From Paenibacillus antri (GTDB taxonomy: Bacteria; Bacillota; Bacilli; Paenibacillales; YIM-B00363), in assembly GCF_005765165.1 (NCBI RefSeq), contig NZ_VCIW01000009.1:1-64000 (forward strand): a stretch of 64,000 nucleotides of DNA, read 5' to 3'. This document shows, one piece after another, positions 44,950 to 53,798 of this stretch; the stretch's first letter is position 1, and each line of letters opens with the position of its first letter. A program made the position numbers and the translations under genes. Under the pieces are notes generated by a model. It was not told the origin of the DNA and made no database searches. It saw only the letters and a program-made list of their open reading frames with translations.

Positions 44950-45918
44950 ATGAAAATACGAATTTTACTGCGAATCTTCCAAGCCGCATTGGTCGCGGCG
45001 TTCGCGTGGCTGCTGTGGGCCCACCTCGACCCGAAGCTGCTGTCGGACGGCTGGCGCGCCCTGTCCGCGAGGCCGGAGCTGCTGCTCGCGATGACGGCGG
45101 CATACGCCGCGGCGTTCGGCTTACGGGCCGTCGCTTGGCGGCTCTACCTGCCGAAGGCGATGCGACCTCGCCTCTCTCTCGTGTATCACGGCCTCATCTA
45201 TAGCCTGCTGCTGAACCATGTGCTGCCCGTGAAGGCGGGCGACGTCGCCCGCGTCGGCGTGCTGTGGCGCCGCGGCGGGGTGCCGGGCGCGCTCGCGCTG
45301 CAGAGCGTCGCGGCGATGCGCGCGCTCGACCTCGCGGCGCTGGCGCTCTTCGCGGCGGCGGGCGCGCCGCTGCTGCTCGGGGCGGGCGCGGCGACGCCCG
45401 CCTACGTTACCGCGGCGGCCGTGCTCGCCGTCGCCGCCGCGGGCGCGCTGGCGCTCCGTCGCGCGCGCAAGCTGCCGTGGCCGGCCGCGCGCCGGCAGGC
45501 CGCCTACGCCCGCGAGGCGCTCCGCGGGCGCCGCGGAGCGGCCATCGCCGCGCTCGTGCTCGCCAGCTGGGCGCTCGAGGCCGCCGTCGTCTGGGGCGTC
45601 GCCTCCGCCGTCGCCGCCGGCACCGGCGCGCTCGCCCCGTTCGAGGCGCTGTGGGCGAACGCCTTCACGATCGCCGGCGGCCCGGCGTACGTCGGCCCCG
45701 GCGGCATCGGAGGCTACGAGAGCGCCATGAGCTACGCGCTCGCGCGAGCCGGGCTGTCCGCCTCCGACGCGTTCGCCGTCGCGCTGCTGTCGCACGGGTA
45801 CAAATTCGCCTTTTCTTACGCGGCAGGGCTTCTAACGATGCTGCTGCTGCCGATTCGATTACCCGAGTGGCGCGAATGGTTCGCCCGCCGGAAGGAGACC
45901 GACCCATGGACCGAATGA
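44950..45918 (+). CDS. LPG-synthase-TM (UPF0104) flippase-like membrane protein
   Basis: 322 residues with about eight membrane segments and the family landmarks LNHVLPVKAGDVARVGVLWRR and PAYVGPGGIGGYE, as in the membrane half of MprF and in AglD-type proteins. It lacks the cytoplasmic aminoacyl-transferase domain, so it should act in lipid flipping or lipid-linked sugar transfer. No ribosome site precedes the ATG, and the promoter puts the RNA start at the ATG: a predicted leaderless transcript. First of four overlapping genes; control by Fur is inferred. Confidence 0.85.
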   Translation: MKIRILLRIFQAALVAAFAWLLWAHLDPKLLSDGWRALSARPELLLAMTAAYAAAFGLRAVAWRLYLPKAMRPRLSLVYHGLIYSLLLNHVLPVKAGDVARVGVLWRRGGVPGALALQSVAAMRALDLAALALFAAAGAPLLLGAGAATPAYVTAAAVLAVAAAGALALRRARKLPWPAARRQAAYAREALRGRRGAAIAALVLASWALEAAVVWGVASAVAAGTGALAPFEALWANAFTIAGGPAYVGPGGIGGYESAMSYALARAGLSASDAFAVALLSHGYKFAFSYAAGLLTMLLLPIRLPEWREWFARRKETDPWTE

Positions 45919-47417
45919 ACAATGTCGGCGTCTTCGAAAAGACCGCCGCCCGCGCCTGGAACTTCCTGAACGAGGGGAAGTCGTTTTTGCCCATTTTCAC
46001 GATCGGGGCTTTCGTCTTGTTCCATGCGGCGGATTGGCTCGCCCGGCCGAACGAGGCGATCGTCGGCCTAATCTCGCTGATCATCGTGCTCCCGCTGCTG
46101 CTGCTGTACATGTACTTCGATTTCCCCCTGTTCCTCAGAAACTACTTATGGCTGCCCTTGTTCGTTTACGTGCTGCTGCCGTGGCCGCCGGGCTATCCGG
46201 CGTTCGACGTCGGGCTGGCGCTGTTCGCGACGGGACTCTTTTTCTTCTTCACCGTCTTCTTCTGGGGCACGTTCTACTACCGGATGCGCATCGGTACGCC
46301 GTGGAACAACTACGCGCGCTTCTGGAAGCTCGTGCTGAAGCACAGCGACTCGACGAGCGGCAACGCGCAGGAGCAGATCCCGAAGTTTTTGCTCATTTTG
46401 GCGCTGTGGGAATGGACGTACAGGTGGTTCGGCGAAGCGTGGACGCTCTCGCGCGACGGCCTGTTGACTTGGGGCTTTATCGCGGGCGTCGGCGTGTACG
46501 CGTGGGTGTTGCATCGGAACTTGTTCGACTGGAAGCCGAAGGAGTACGACTATTTCACGAAGGATCGATACGCCGAGCCTACCGAGCCGCTGGCGCGACG
46601 CGTGTACGTTATCGTCATCGACGGGATGCGCAAGGAGCGGTTCTTCGAGGCGAACACGCCGTTCCTGGACAAGTTGCGCCTCGAAGGGACGGAGTATACG
46701 CAGATGGAGACGGTGTATCCGGCGCGAACGGTCGTCTGCTTCTCGTCGATGCATACGGGGGCGTACCCGCGCGAGCACGGCATTACGTCGAACCTCGTCA
46801 TCCGGTACGGCGTGAAGGTCGAGAGCGTGTTCGACGCGCTGCGGCGGGGCGGGAAGAAAGGCCGACTGCTCGGCATCGCGCATCTCGTCGACGCGTTCGG
46901 CGACGACGTGGAGAGCATTACGGCGGTCATGAAGCACGACGAGGCGGACCCGTCGATTCTCGAGCGCGCGCTTAAAGTCGTGCGGGAGCAGGACCCGGAC
47001 TTCCTGACGGTGCAATTCATCGGCACGGATCAGACGGGACATTCCCGCGGCGTGTTTTACGACGATTATATCGAGAAGATCGAAGCGGTCGACAAGCTGA
47101 CGGAGACGTTCGTGAAAGAACTGGAAACCAGCGGCAAGCTGGAAAATGCAGTGCTCCTCGTCTGCGCCGACCACGGCCAAGCCGACGGCATCGGCGGCCA
47201 CGGCCATCTGGACGAGGGCGAACGGTTCGTCCCGTTCTTCGTCTGGGGGCGCGGGGTGGCGCGAGGGCGCCGCGTCGAGACGCGGCATTCGCTCGTGTCG
47301 CTCGCGCCTACGATTACGCATCTGCTCGGCTGTCCGTTCCCGAGCGCTTCGCACGGCCCGACGCTCGTCGAGACGTTCCGCGACGACCGGTCCGGCGAGG
47401 GGGCGTCCAAGCGATGA
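45906..47417 (+). CDS. Membrane-anchored alkaline-phosphatase-superfamily phosphodiesterase
   Basis: 503 residues: five or so membrane segments in the first 215, then a type I phosphodiesterase/nucleotide pyrophosphatase domain (about 230-490). Metal-site pieces are VIVIDGMRKERF, YPARTVVCFSSMHTG with the nucleophilic Thr, GTDQTGHSRG and VCADHGQADGIGGHGH. It probably cleaves a phosphodiester on a lipid or glycopolymer outside the membrane. AAGGAG lies 8 bases before the ATG, which overlaps the previous gene by 13 bases; the open frame further upstream is a shadow. Confidence 0.85.
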   Translation: MDRMNNVGVFEKTAARAWNFLNEGKSFLPIFTIGAFVLFHAADWLARPNEAIVGLISLIIVLPLLLLYMYFDFPLFLRNYLWLPLFVYVLLPWPPGYPAFDVGLALFATGLFFFFTVFFWGTFYYRMRIGTPWNNYARFWKLVLKHSDSTSGNAQEQIPKFLLILALWEWTYRWFGEAWTLSRDGLLTWGFIAGVGVYAWVLHRNLFDWKPKEYDYFTKDRYAEPTEPLARRVYVIVIDGMRKERFFEANTPFLDKLRLEGTEYTQMETVYPARTVVCFSSMHTGAYPREHGITSNLVIRYGVKVESVFDALRRGGKKGRLLGIAHLVDAFGDDVESITAVMKHDEADPSILERALKVVREQDPDFLTVQFIGTDQTGHSRGVFYDDYIEKIEAVDKLTETFVKELETSGKLENAVLLVCADHGQADGIGGHGHLDEGERFVPFFVWGRGVARGRRVETRHSLVSLAPTITHLLGCPFPSASHGPTLVETFRDDRSGEGASKR

Positions 47418-48130
47418 AGCACATCGTCGTGTTTCTGCCCGCCTATAACGAGGCGGAGTCGCTGCCCGACGTGCTGCCGCGCATCCCGCGCGACGGCGTC
47501 GCGGGCGCGAAGGTGACGACGCTCGTCGTCGACGACGGCTCGACCGACGCTACGTCGGCCGTCGCGTCCGCTTGCGGCGCCGACCTCGTGCTGCGCATGC
47601 CGCGCAACCGGGGGCTCGGCGCCGCCGTGCGCGAGGGGCTTGCCGAGGCGGTGCGCCTCGGTGCGGACGTCGGCGTCATGATCGACGCCGACAACGAATA
47701 TCCGCCGGAGTCGATCCCGGCGCTCGTGGCGCCGATCCTGCGCGGCGAAGCGGATTACGTGCTCGGCTCGCGCTTCGCCGGCACGATCCGCGGCATGAAG
47801 CGGCATCGACGGCTCGGCAATTACGCGTTCACGTGGCTGCAGCGGGCGCTGTTGGCGGCGGTCGGCCGTCCCGTGACGCTGACCGACGGGCAGTCGGGGA
47901 TGCGCGCCTTTTCCCGGGAAGCGATGCTCCATGCCGAAATTATCCACGATTACAACTACGCCCAAGTCGTGACGCTGAATCTCGTGCGGAAGGGGTTTCG
48001 GCTCGCGGAGGTGCCGATCCCGTATCAAGTGCGAACGAAGGGAGAATCGTTCATCAAACTCCGGGCGTACGCGCGGAAGGTGCTGCCGGCGATCTGGCGC
48101 GAGATGCGGCGGAAGGCGGCGCCGCGATGA
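47414..48130 (+). CDS. Family 2 glycosyltransferase (DPM1-like)
   Basis: 238 residues. GT-A fold with LPAYNEAESLPDVLP, VVDDGSTDAT, and the metal-binding DXD equivalent MIDADNEYPPE, then GSRFAGTIRGMKRHRRLGN and DGQSGMRAFSREA. These are the marks of polyprenyl-phosphate mannosyl/glucosyltransferases. Lacking a membrane anchor, it would charge a lipid carrier with sugar at the inner face for use by the following membrane protein. ATGA overlap with both neighbours. Confidence 0.9.
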   Translation: MKHIVVFLPAYNEAESLPDVLPRIPRDGVAGAKVTTLVVDDGSTDATSAVASACGADLVLRMPRNRGLGAAVREGLAEAVRLGADVGVMIDADNEYPPESIPALVAPILRGEADYVLGSRFAGTIRGMKRHRRLGNYAFTWLQRALLAAVGRPVTLTDGQSGMRAFSREAMLHAEIIHDYNYAQVVTLNLVRKGFRLAEVPIPYQVRTKGESFIKLRAYARKVLPAIWREMRRKAAPR

Positions 48131-49629
48131 CGACGCTCCGGGAGCGCCCGTTCTTGTCGGCGGCCGCGTTCGCGGCGCTGCTGTGCGCGCTTCGCCTCGC
48201 GTACGCGTCGCCGTATGCCGCTTCATGGGACGCGGTCGACTTCGCGCTCGCGCTCGATCGGTTCGATCTGCTGGCGATGCAGCCGCACTTCCCCGGGTAC
48301 CCGTTCTTCGTATTCGCGGGCATGGCGCTGCGCCCTTGGTTCGGGGGCGACGCGGTCGCCGCGCTGGCGGGCGTCGGCGCGTTGGCGTACGCGAGCGCCG
48401 TCTGGCCGATGTACGCCCTCGCGAGGGCTGCGCTGCCCGCATGGCCCGCGGCCGCGGCGGCGGCGCTGCTTCAAGCGTCCGCCTATGCTGGGCTCGCCGC
48501 CGCGCTGCCGATGTCCGAAGCGGCCGCGGTCGGCGCGCTATGGTGGTTCGGCTATGCGGCGCTCGCCGCCTTCCGGTCGCCGCGCTTCGCGGTTCGCCTG
48601 CTGCCGGCCGCGGCGTTCGGCGCGCTGATGGGCATCCGCTTGTCCTACGTCGCGTTCGGGCTGCTGCTGTTGCCGCTGTTCGTTCGGGAATGGCGTTCGA
48701 GCCGTCTGCGCGCCTGCGGGTTTCTGCTTGCCGTCGCGGCGGCGCAGCTCGCCTGGATCGCCGCGCTCGTCGCAAGCGAGGGGAGCCTCGGCGGATTCTG
48801 GACGCTCGGCGTCGAATTCGCCCGCGGCCATTTCGCCGAGTGGGGCGGGGCGGCGACGGCGGAGACGTCCCCGCCGCTGCCGTCTCGCTTCGCGACGCTC
48901 GTCTTCCGGAACTGGCTCTGGATCGGCGTGTGCGGCGGCAGCGTCTGGAGCGCGGCCGCGCTCGTTCCGGTCGCCGTCGCCGCGCTCGCGTCCGTCGCCG
49001 GCCGGCGAGGCCGGGTTCGCGTCTCTTCGTCCGACGCCGCCGCGTTACGCTGGCTCGCCGCCGCTTGCGCCGCGTACTTCCTCTGGGCGCTCTTCGCCCA
49101 GAACATCGATAAGCCGCGGCACATCCTGCCGCTCGTCGGACCGGCGCTGTGGCTTCTCGCGCTGGGACTGCACCGCGCGTGCCGCGGCCGCCGGGCCGTC
49201 TTCGCCGCGGCGATGGCCGCCGCGTTGGCGGGGCAGCTGTTCGCCGGCCTGCGGCTGCTGGACGCTGCGCATACCGAGACGCCGGCCGTCGTCCAGCTGC
49301 ACGGCTACGCTTCGGAGCGGCTCGAGGCGCCGTTCCAGCTGCTTACGTGGGAGGAGACGCGCGTGCTGGGGTACTTGGGCGCCGCGTATCCGCACAAGCG
49401 CGCGTATACGTTCGCGCTGGCGGAGGAGGAGCGCCGCGCGCGGCCGGACCGGCGAACGTACGTGACCGGCAAGGTCGTCGAAGGCTTCGCCGCGCAAGGG
49501 GTCGACGTGGCGTCGAGGTTCGTCTCCGTGGCGACGTTCGCTTCGAACGCGATCGTCGACCCGGTGTATCACGAAATCACCTTATACGAGTGGAAAGAGG
49601 AAGAGGAAGCCCTTCGTCCGACGGATTGA
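48127..49629 (+). CDS. GT-C-like multi-pass glycosyltransferase
   Basis: 500 residues with about ten to eleven membrane segments. The first extracytoplasmic loop carries acidic residues (SWDAVDFALALDRFD) and PHFPGYP, in the place where lipid-sugar-dependent GT-C enzymes keep their catalytic acid. A soluble C-terminal domain of about 110 residues follows. It would use a polyprenyl-phosphate sugar made by the preceding DPM1-like enzyme. The start is fixed by an ATGA overlap. Acceptor unknown; a terminator follows. Confidence 0.75.
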   Translation: MTTLRERPFLSAAAFAALLCALRLAYASPYAASWDAVDFALALDRFDLLAMQPHFPGYPFFVFAGMALRPWFGGDAVAALAGVGALAYASAVWPMYALARAALPAWPAAAAAALLQASAYAGLAAALPMSEAAAVGALWWFGYAALAAFRSPRFAVRLLPAAAFGALMGIRLSYVAFGLLLLPLFVREWRSSRLRACGFLLAVAAAQLAWIAALVASEGSLGGFWTLGVEFARGHFAEWGGAATAETSPPLPSRFATLVFRNWLWIGVCGGSVWSAAALVPVAVAALASVAGRRGRVRVSSSDAAALRWLAAACAAYFLWALFAQNIDKPRHILPLVGPALWLLALGLHRACRGRRAVFAAAMAAALAGQLFAGLRLLDAAHTETPAVVQLHGYASERLEAPFQLLTWEETRVLGYLGAAYPHKRAYTFALAEEERRARPDRRTYVTGKVVEGFAAQGVDVASRFVSVATFASNAIVDPVYHEITLYEWKEEEEALRPTD

Positions 49630-49652
49630 CCGTCGGCGGGGGCTTTTCTTTT
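49609..49652 (+). terminator. Terminator of the glycosylation operon
   Basis: CCGACGG/CCGTCGG core with outer GCCC/GGGC pairing spans the stop codon and is followed by TTTTCTTTTT. Confidence 0.75.
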
Positions 49653-49799
49653 TCACCACAACAACCATTCGGGTATCGGCTCCTCAGTTTTCGTGGCACG
49701 CCGCCCCTATATTGGGGGACCCGCGCCGCAATTTCACGCGGCAACGACGGGGGCTCGGATGGACATGGATTTTTCCTTCCCGAAACATGTATTTTTTCG

Positions 49800-49860
49800 T
49801 TGACAGCCTAATTGAAAGTGATTATCATTACACATGGGGCGGGACTGAAAATCATTCTCA
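49800..49860 (+). promoter_or_regulatory. Iron-operon promoter with two Fur boxes
   Basis: TTGACA (49800-49805), 17 bases, TATCAT (49823-49828). Fur box 1, TGAAAGTGATTATCA (49813-49827), covers spacer and -10; Fur box 2, TGAAAATCATTCTCA (49846-49860), lies just after the expected transcription start near 49835. Confidence 0.78.
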
Positions 49861-49912
49861 CAACAACGACGACCACCACCTCCTCAACACATCATGAAGG
49901 GCGTGGAATGCC

Positions 49913-50983
49913 ATGAAATGTTCTATCCGATCCATGCTGCTCGCGGTTGCGCTGCTTCTGCTCGTCCCGCAGCAGGTCGGCGCTTATTCCTACGGCGATC
50001 CGAATCAAGAGGTCATCGCCGAAGCGATGAAGGAGATGATCGCCAAGCTCCCGTCCGGAGCGCCGGATTGGACGGCGGTCGGCGATATTTATAAAGTGCA
50101 CCGTCCCGAGATCGAATCGCACTTCGGCGCGTCCGTGGCGACGACGCTCGATGCGGACATCCAGGCCGAAGACAAGGAGCGGTTTCTCTCGAATTACAAA
50201 GCGCTGCTCGTCCTGAATCTGGCGCGGCGCTTCGAATACGCGAATAAAGACGTGAAAGACTATTCGGCCGCCAAGCTGCTGCTTGCGAAGGCCAAGGGCA
50301 CTTACGACGTGCTCCAGCCGTACGTCGCGGACGACGCGACGGACGCGGCGGTGCGGACGGCGTTCGACGAGGCGCTGGCCGCGCTCGGCAACCCCGGGCT
50401 GTTCGGCGTCGGCGAACAGCCCGTCGATCCCGAGACGTTCAAGGCGAGGACGGACCTCATCTTAAGCAAGCTGAAGCCGCTCTTCAAGCTGCAAGCGGCC
50501 GCGGCGGAGCAGCCGACCGCCGCCGAACCGGCGAAGCCGACTCCGGCGGCGCCGGCCAAGTCCGAACCGGCCAAGACGACGGAGCCCGCCAAGACGGAGC
50601 CGTCGAAGACGACCGCCGATTCGCAGAAGCCGGCCGCGTCCGAGCCGAAGGCGGAGGTCGAGCCGGCGAAGCAAGAGGAGCCGGCCAAGACGGCGGGGCC
50701 GGAGGAAGCGCAGCCGGAGCAAGAGGCGACGCCGACCGAGGCGCAAGCCGAGACGGAGATCGCCCCGGCGGCGGTAGAGGAAGCGGCGCCCGAACAGGAC
50801 GCAGCGGCGGCAACGGCGGAGACGACGACCGCAGCCGCGGAGCCCGCGCCGGAAGCGGCGGGCCACGCGCCGATGGAACGGCAGAGCCGCACGAACCCGA
50901 TGGTCAGCGTCGCGGTGATCGGCGCGGTGGCGATCGCCGCCGCCGGCGGCATCGTCTACGCGAAGAAACGGAAGCTATTCTGA
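49913..50983 (+). CDS. Secreted, membrane-anchored protein of the EfeU iron operon
   Basis: 356 residues: signal peptide (1-24, LLLLVPQQVGA), a helical domain (25-190), an Ala/Pro/Glu/Thr/Lys-rich spacer (195-320) and a C-terminal membrane helix with basic tail (VSVAVIGAVAIAAAGG then YAKKRKLF). The domain is thus held outside the membrane on a long stalk. The helical domain resembles those in the next gene's product (YKALLVLNLARR, DYSAAKLLLAKAKGTYDVLQP). I do not know the family; a role in offering iron to EfeU is inferred from the operon and the Fur boxes. Confidence 0.78.
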   Translation: MKCSIRSMLLAVALLLLVPQQVGAYSYGDPNQEVIAEAMKEMIAKLPSGAPDWTAVGDIYKVHRPEIESHFGASVATTLDADIQAEDKERFLSNYKALLVLNLARRFEYANKDVKDYSAAKLLLAKAKGTYDVLQPYVADDATDAAVRTAFDEALAALGNPGLFGVGEQPVDPETFKARTDLILSKLKPLFKLQAAAAEQPTAAEPAKPTPAAPAKSEPAKTTEPAKTEPSKTTADSQKPAASEPKAEVEPAKQEEPAKTAGPEEAQPEQEATPTEAQAETEIAPAAVEEAAPEQDAAAATAETTTAAAEPAPEAAGHAPMERQSRTNPMVSVAVIGAVAIAAAGGIVYAKKRKLF

Positions 50984-51020
50984 GCAATCATCCTATACAT
51001 AAAGTCTAAAGGAGCTAATC

Positions 51021-52517
51021 ATGATGAAGAAAAGCATCGCCCTGCTGTTATCCGCATCGCTCGTTTTCGGTTCCGTGCCCGCGGCGTTCGCGGCCCAGAC
51101 GTCGTTCGAAGTGACGACGGACGTGAAGGCGCAAGTCGCGTTGAGCGACGCCTACAAGAGCATTCTCGCGTTGTTCCCGGCCGACGCCACGGCGCCGCCG
51201 GTCGATCTCGCCAAGGTCAAGGCGGAGTACGAAGCGAAGTTTCAAGCCGACGTGAAAGTCGTGAACGCGGAGATCGATACGCTCGTCACGCAGACGCTCG
51301 ACCTCGCGATCAAGGGCGACCTGAGCGCAGGCCAAGCGAAGCAAGCGATCGACAAGGGGCTGCAATGGTATTTCTACGGCGTCATTACGAACCTGACCCG
51401 TTACGAGGCGCTGCCCGCGCTGGAGAAGGGCGACAAGGCGGCCGCGACGGCGGCGCTCGATAAAGCGATCGAGCTGTACGCAAGCGTACTGGAACCGACA
51501 GCCCAGAAACGCGACAACTACTATAAAGACTACGGCGTCATGACGGTCGACACGCTCGCGACCGCGGTGGAAGGACTGCAGCAAGCGGTGGATGAAGGCG
51601 ACGTATTGACGTACAAGATTTACCGCCAGATGTTCGACAAGACGCTGATCAAGGTGTTCCACCTCGCGGCGATCAAGTACGCGAAGACGGCGCCGACGGC
51701 GGCGGAAGCGACCGCGGCGATCGAGATGACGGAAGGCTTCTTCTTCTTCGCGCCGATCTACAACTCGCTCAGCGGCGGAAGCAAGGCGGACGCGGACGCG
51801 GTTCGCGCGGCGTTCGGCAGCGGCGACCCGGCGCAGCTGAACGAGGCGGAGGTGAAGCATCGGTTCGCGGCGATGTTCAACGGCAAGATCGGCGGCTACG
51901 CGACTCGCGTGCTGACCGACGAGCTGCCGAACGGCAAGCATGAGGCGGCGATCGAGCACGCGATGGAAGGCAACATGTTCCTCGTCGCGGAAGAAGTGCT
52001 CATCAAGGAGCAGCTCGGGGAAGAAGCGTATGCCGAAGCGCTCGATCATGCGGAGCTGTACTTGGCGGCGGTGGAAGCGAACGACCGGGCGGCGGCGAAC
52101 GAGCATGTCGTCGCCTACCTGAAAATCATAGCGCAGCTGGACGGCGTCGTCTTCGCGATCGGCTCGAACGAGCTGACGGTCGACGGCGAAGCGGTAACGG
52201 TGGACGCTGCTTCCTACGTCAACGCCGAGACGAACCGCACGCTCGTGCCGACGCGCTTCATCTCGGACGCGATCGGCGCGACGGTCGCCTTCGACGAAGC
52301 GACGCAGGTCGTCACGCTGACGAAGGGCGAGCAGACGATCGAGCTGAAGCTCGGTTCGGACGAAGTCGTCGTGAACGGCACGGTCGATCCGGCCAAGAAG
52401 CTCGACCAGACGGTCGCGACGAAGGACGGACGCAGCTTCATTCCGCTCCGCGCGGTCGCCGAGCTGTTCGGCAACAATGTGTTCTACGCGAACGGCGAAG
52501 TCGTCATTACGGAATAA
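51021..52517 (+). CDS. Secreted stalk-domain (copper-amine-oxidase-N-like) protein of the iron operon
   Basis: 498 residues: signal peptide (1-25, ends AAFAAQ), two helical units (about 35-220 and 225-375) that look like copies of the domain in the previous gene's product, and a C-terminal stalk domain (about 380-498) with VNAETNRTLVPTRFISDAIGA and GRSFIPLRAVAELFG. The stalk type is common in Paenibacillus surface proteins and may bind cell wall. AAGGAG lies 6-12 bases before the double ATG. It may act in place of EfeO/EfeB as an iron-binding partner, but it lacks imelysin or peroxidase motifs. Confidence 0.82.
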   Translation: MMKKSIALLLSASLVFGSVPAAFAAQTSFEVTTDVKAQVALSDAYKSILALFPADATAPPVDLAKVKAEYEAKFQADVKVVNAEIDTLVTQTLDLAIKGDLSAGQAKQAIDKGLQWYFYGVITNLTRYEALPALEKGDKAAATAALDKAIELYASVLEPTAQKRDNYYKDYGVMTVDTLATAVEGLQQAVDEGDVLTYKIYRQMFDKTLIKVFHLAAIKYAKTAPTAAEATAAIEMTEGFFFFAPIYNSLSGGSKADADAVRAAFGSGDPAQLNEAEVKHRFAAMFNGKIGGYATRVLTDELPNGKHEAAIEHAMEGNMFLVAEEVLIKEQLGEEAYAEALDHAELYLAAVEANDRAAANEHVVAYLKIIAQLDGVVFAIGSNELTVDGEAVTVDAASYVNAETNRTLVPTRFISDAIGATVAFDEATQVVTLTKGEQTIELKLGSDEVVVNGTVDPAKKLDQTVATKDGRSFIPLRAVAELFGNNVFYANGEVVITE

Positions 52518-52551
52518 TTTTCAGGATTATATAGAGAGAGGGTGACGATCC

Positions 52552-53472
52552 ATGGATTTTCAAGCGTTCCTCATCACGTTTCGCGAAGCGCTCGAAGCGC
52601 TGTTGATCATCGGCGTGATCGTCACCTACTTGACGCGCATCGGCGAGAGCAAATGGAACAAGTGGGTATGGCTCGGCGTCTTTCTGGCGCTCCTGTCGAG
52701 CTACGGGGTGGCGCTGGCGTTCCAGGTCGTGCTGACCGGCTTCGCGGCGATGGCGAGCCATATTTATCTCAAGATCGGCATTCTGCTCGTTTCGTCGGCG
52801 TTGCTGACGCATATGATCTTGTTCATGGCGAAGCAGGGGCGCGATATGCGCGGGGAAGTGCAATCGAAGGTCGCCGCCATCCTGACGACCGGCAGCGTGA
52901 TCAACATGCTGGTGCACGCGTACCTGATTACGCTGCGAGAGGGCATCGAGACGGTGTTCTTCTTCGCGGCGATTTCGGGCGGCGACATCGAGCAGGCGAT
53001 CCGAAGCTGGGGGGCGCTGCTCGGGCTCGTCGTCGCGATCGTCGTCGCGTGGACGTTCTTCCGGGGCGCCCGGAAGGTGCCGCTCGGCACGTTCTTTAAG
53101 ATTACGGGCGCGTTCCTCGTGCTGATCGCCGCCGGGCTGCTCGTGCAGGGCGTCGGCATCATGCAGGACGTCGGCATGCTCGGCACGCTGTATAAGACGC
53201 CGGGCGGCCAGATCGGCGCGCTGTACGATCTTACCTGGCTCATGCCGGAGCATCCGCAGGATTACGAGCATTACTTGCGGGATTACGGCGTCGCTCCGTT
53301 GATCGACGGGCAGGTCGGCATCTTCTTCAAAGCGTTCCTCGGCTATACGCAAGACCCGTCCGTGGAAGAATTTCTCGCGTATTGGGGATACTACTTCTTG
53401 GTATTCGCGTTGATCGTCCGGCAGCGCAAGAAGGAAAGCGCGGCCGTCGAGACGCCGATAATTCAACCGTGA
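52552..53472 (+). CDS. efeU: FTR1/EfeU-family iron permease
   Basis: 306 residues, seven membrane segments, with both iron-binding REXXE motifs: REALE at 11-15 and REGIE at 129-133. Transports iron, usually coupled to Fe(II) oxidation by an outside partner. Unlike the long Gram-positive form, which carries an N-terminal extracellular domain, this is the short core, and the extracellular parts seem to be supplied by the two upstream genes. GAGAGGGTGACG lies before the ATG. Third gene of the Fur-controlled operon. Confidence 0.92.
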   Translation: MDFQAFLITFREALEALLIIGVIVTYLTRIGESKWNKWVWLGVFLALLSSYGVALAFQVVLTGFAAMASHIYLKIGILLVSSALLTHMILFMAKQGRDMRGEVQSKVAAILTTGSVINMLVHAYLITLREGIETVFFFAAISGGDIEQAIRSWGALLGLVVAIVVAWTFFRGARKVPLGTFFKITGAFLVLIAAGLLVQGVGIMQDVGMLGTLYKTPGGQIGALYDLTWLMPEHPQDYEHYLRDYGVAPLIDGQVGIFFKAFLGYTQDPSVEEFLAYWGYYFLVFALIVRQRKKESAAVETPIIQP

Positions 53473-53482
53473 AGGTGAGCGC

Positions 53483-53725
53483 ATGAAGGTCAAAGTCTGC
53501 TGCAAAAACTTGAAGCGCTGCGACGGAAAATCGGCGGTGAAGGCGCTGAAGGGCGAATTCCCCGACGTGAAGTGGAAGAAGAAAGATTGCCTCGGCCGCT
53601 GCGGCGCCTGCAAGAAGGGCGCGATCGCGGAGGTCGGCAAGGGCGAAGCGTTCCTCTGCAAGAAGGACCCCGACACGTTGTACGCCGAGCTGAAGAAGCT
53701 GTTGGTCTCGGCGAAAACCGGATAG
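53483..53725 (+). CDS. Cys-rich ferredoxin-like protein (DUF1450/YuzB-like)
   Basis: 80 residues. Cysteines at 6, 7, 13, 36, 40, 43 and about 59, with the core CLGRCGAC, resemble the DUF1450 and thioredoxin-like [2Fe-2S] proteins in spacing and in the alpha/beta order that follows (KDPDTLYAELKKLL). Strongly basic. It starts 10 bases after efeU, with AAGGTGA before the ATG, as the last gene of the iron operon. It could store or reduce the imported iron or act as an Fe-S sensor, though this is inference. Confidence 0.75.
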   Translation: MKVKVCCKNLKRCDGKSAVKALKGEFPDVKWKKKDCLGRCGACKKGAIAEVGKGEAFLCKKDPDTLYAELKKLLVSAKTG

Positions 53726-53737
53726 TTTCGAAAAAAA

Positions 53738-53770
53738 ACGCGGTCGCCGCTATGGCGATCGTGTTTTTTT
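53738..53770 (+). terminator. Terminator of the iron operon
   Basis: ACGCGGTCGCC, 5-base loop, GGCGATCGTGT (two G-T pairs), then seven Ts. Confidence 0.85.
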
Positions 53771-53798
53771 GCCGTTTCTCAACAGGAACGCCGCCGGC

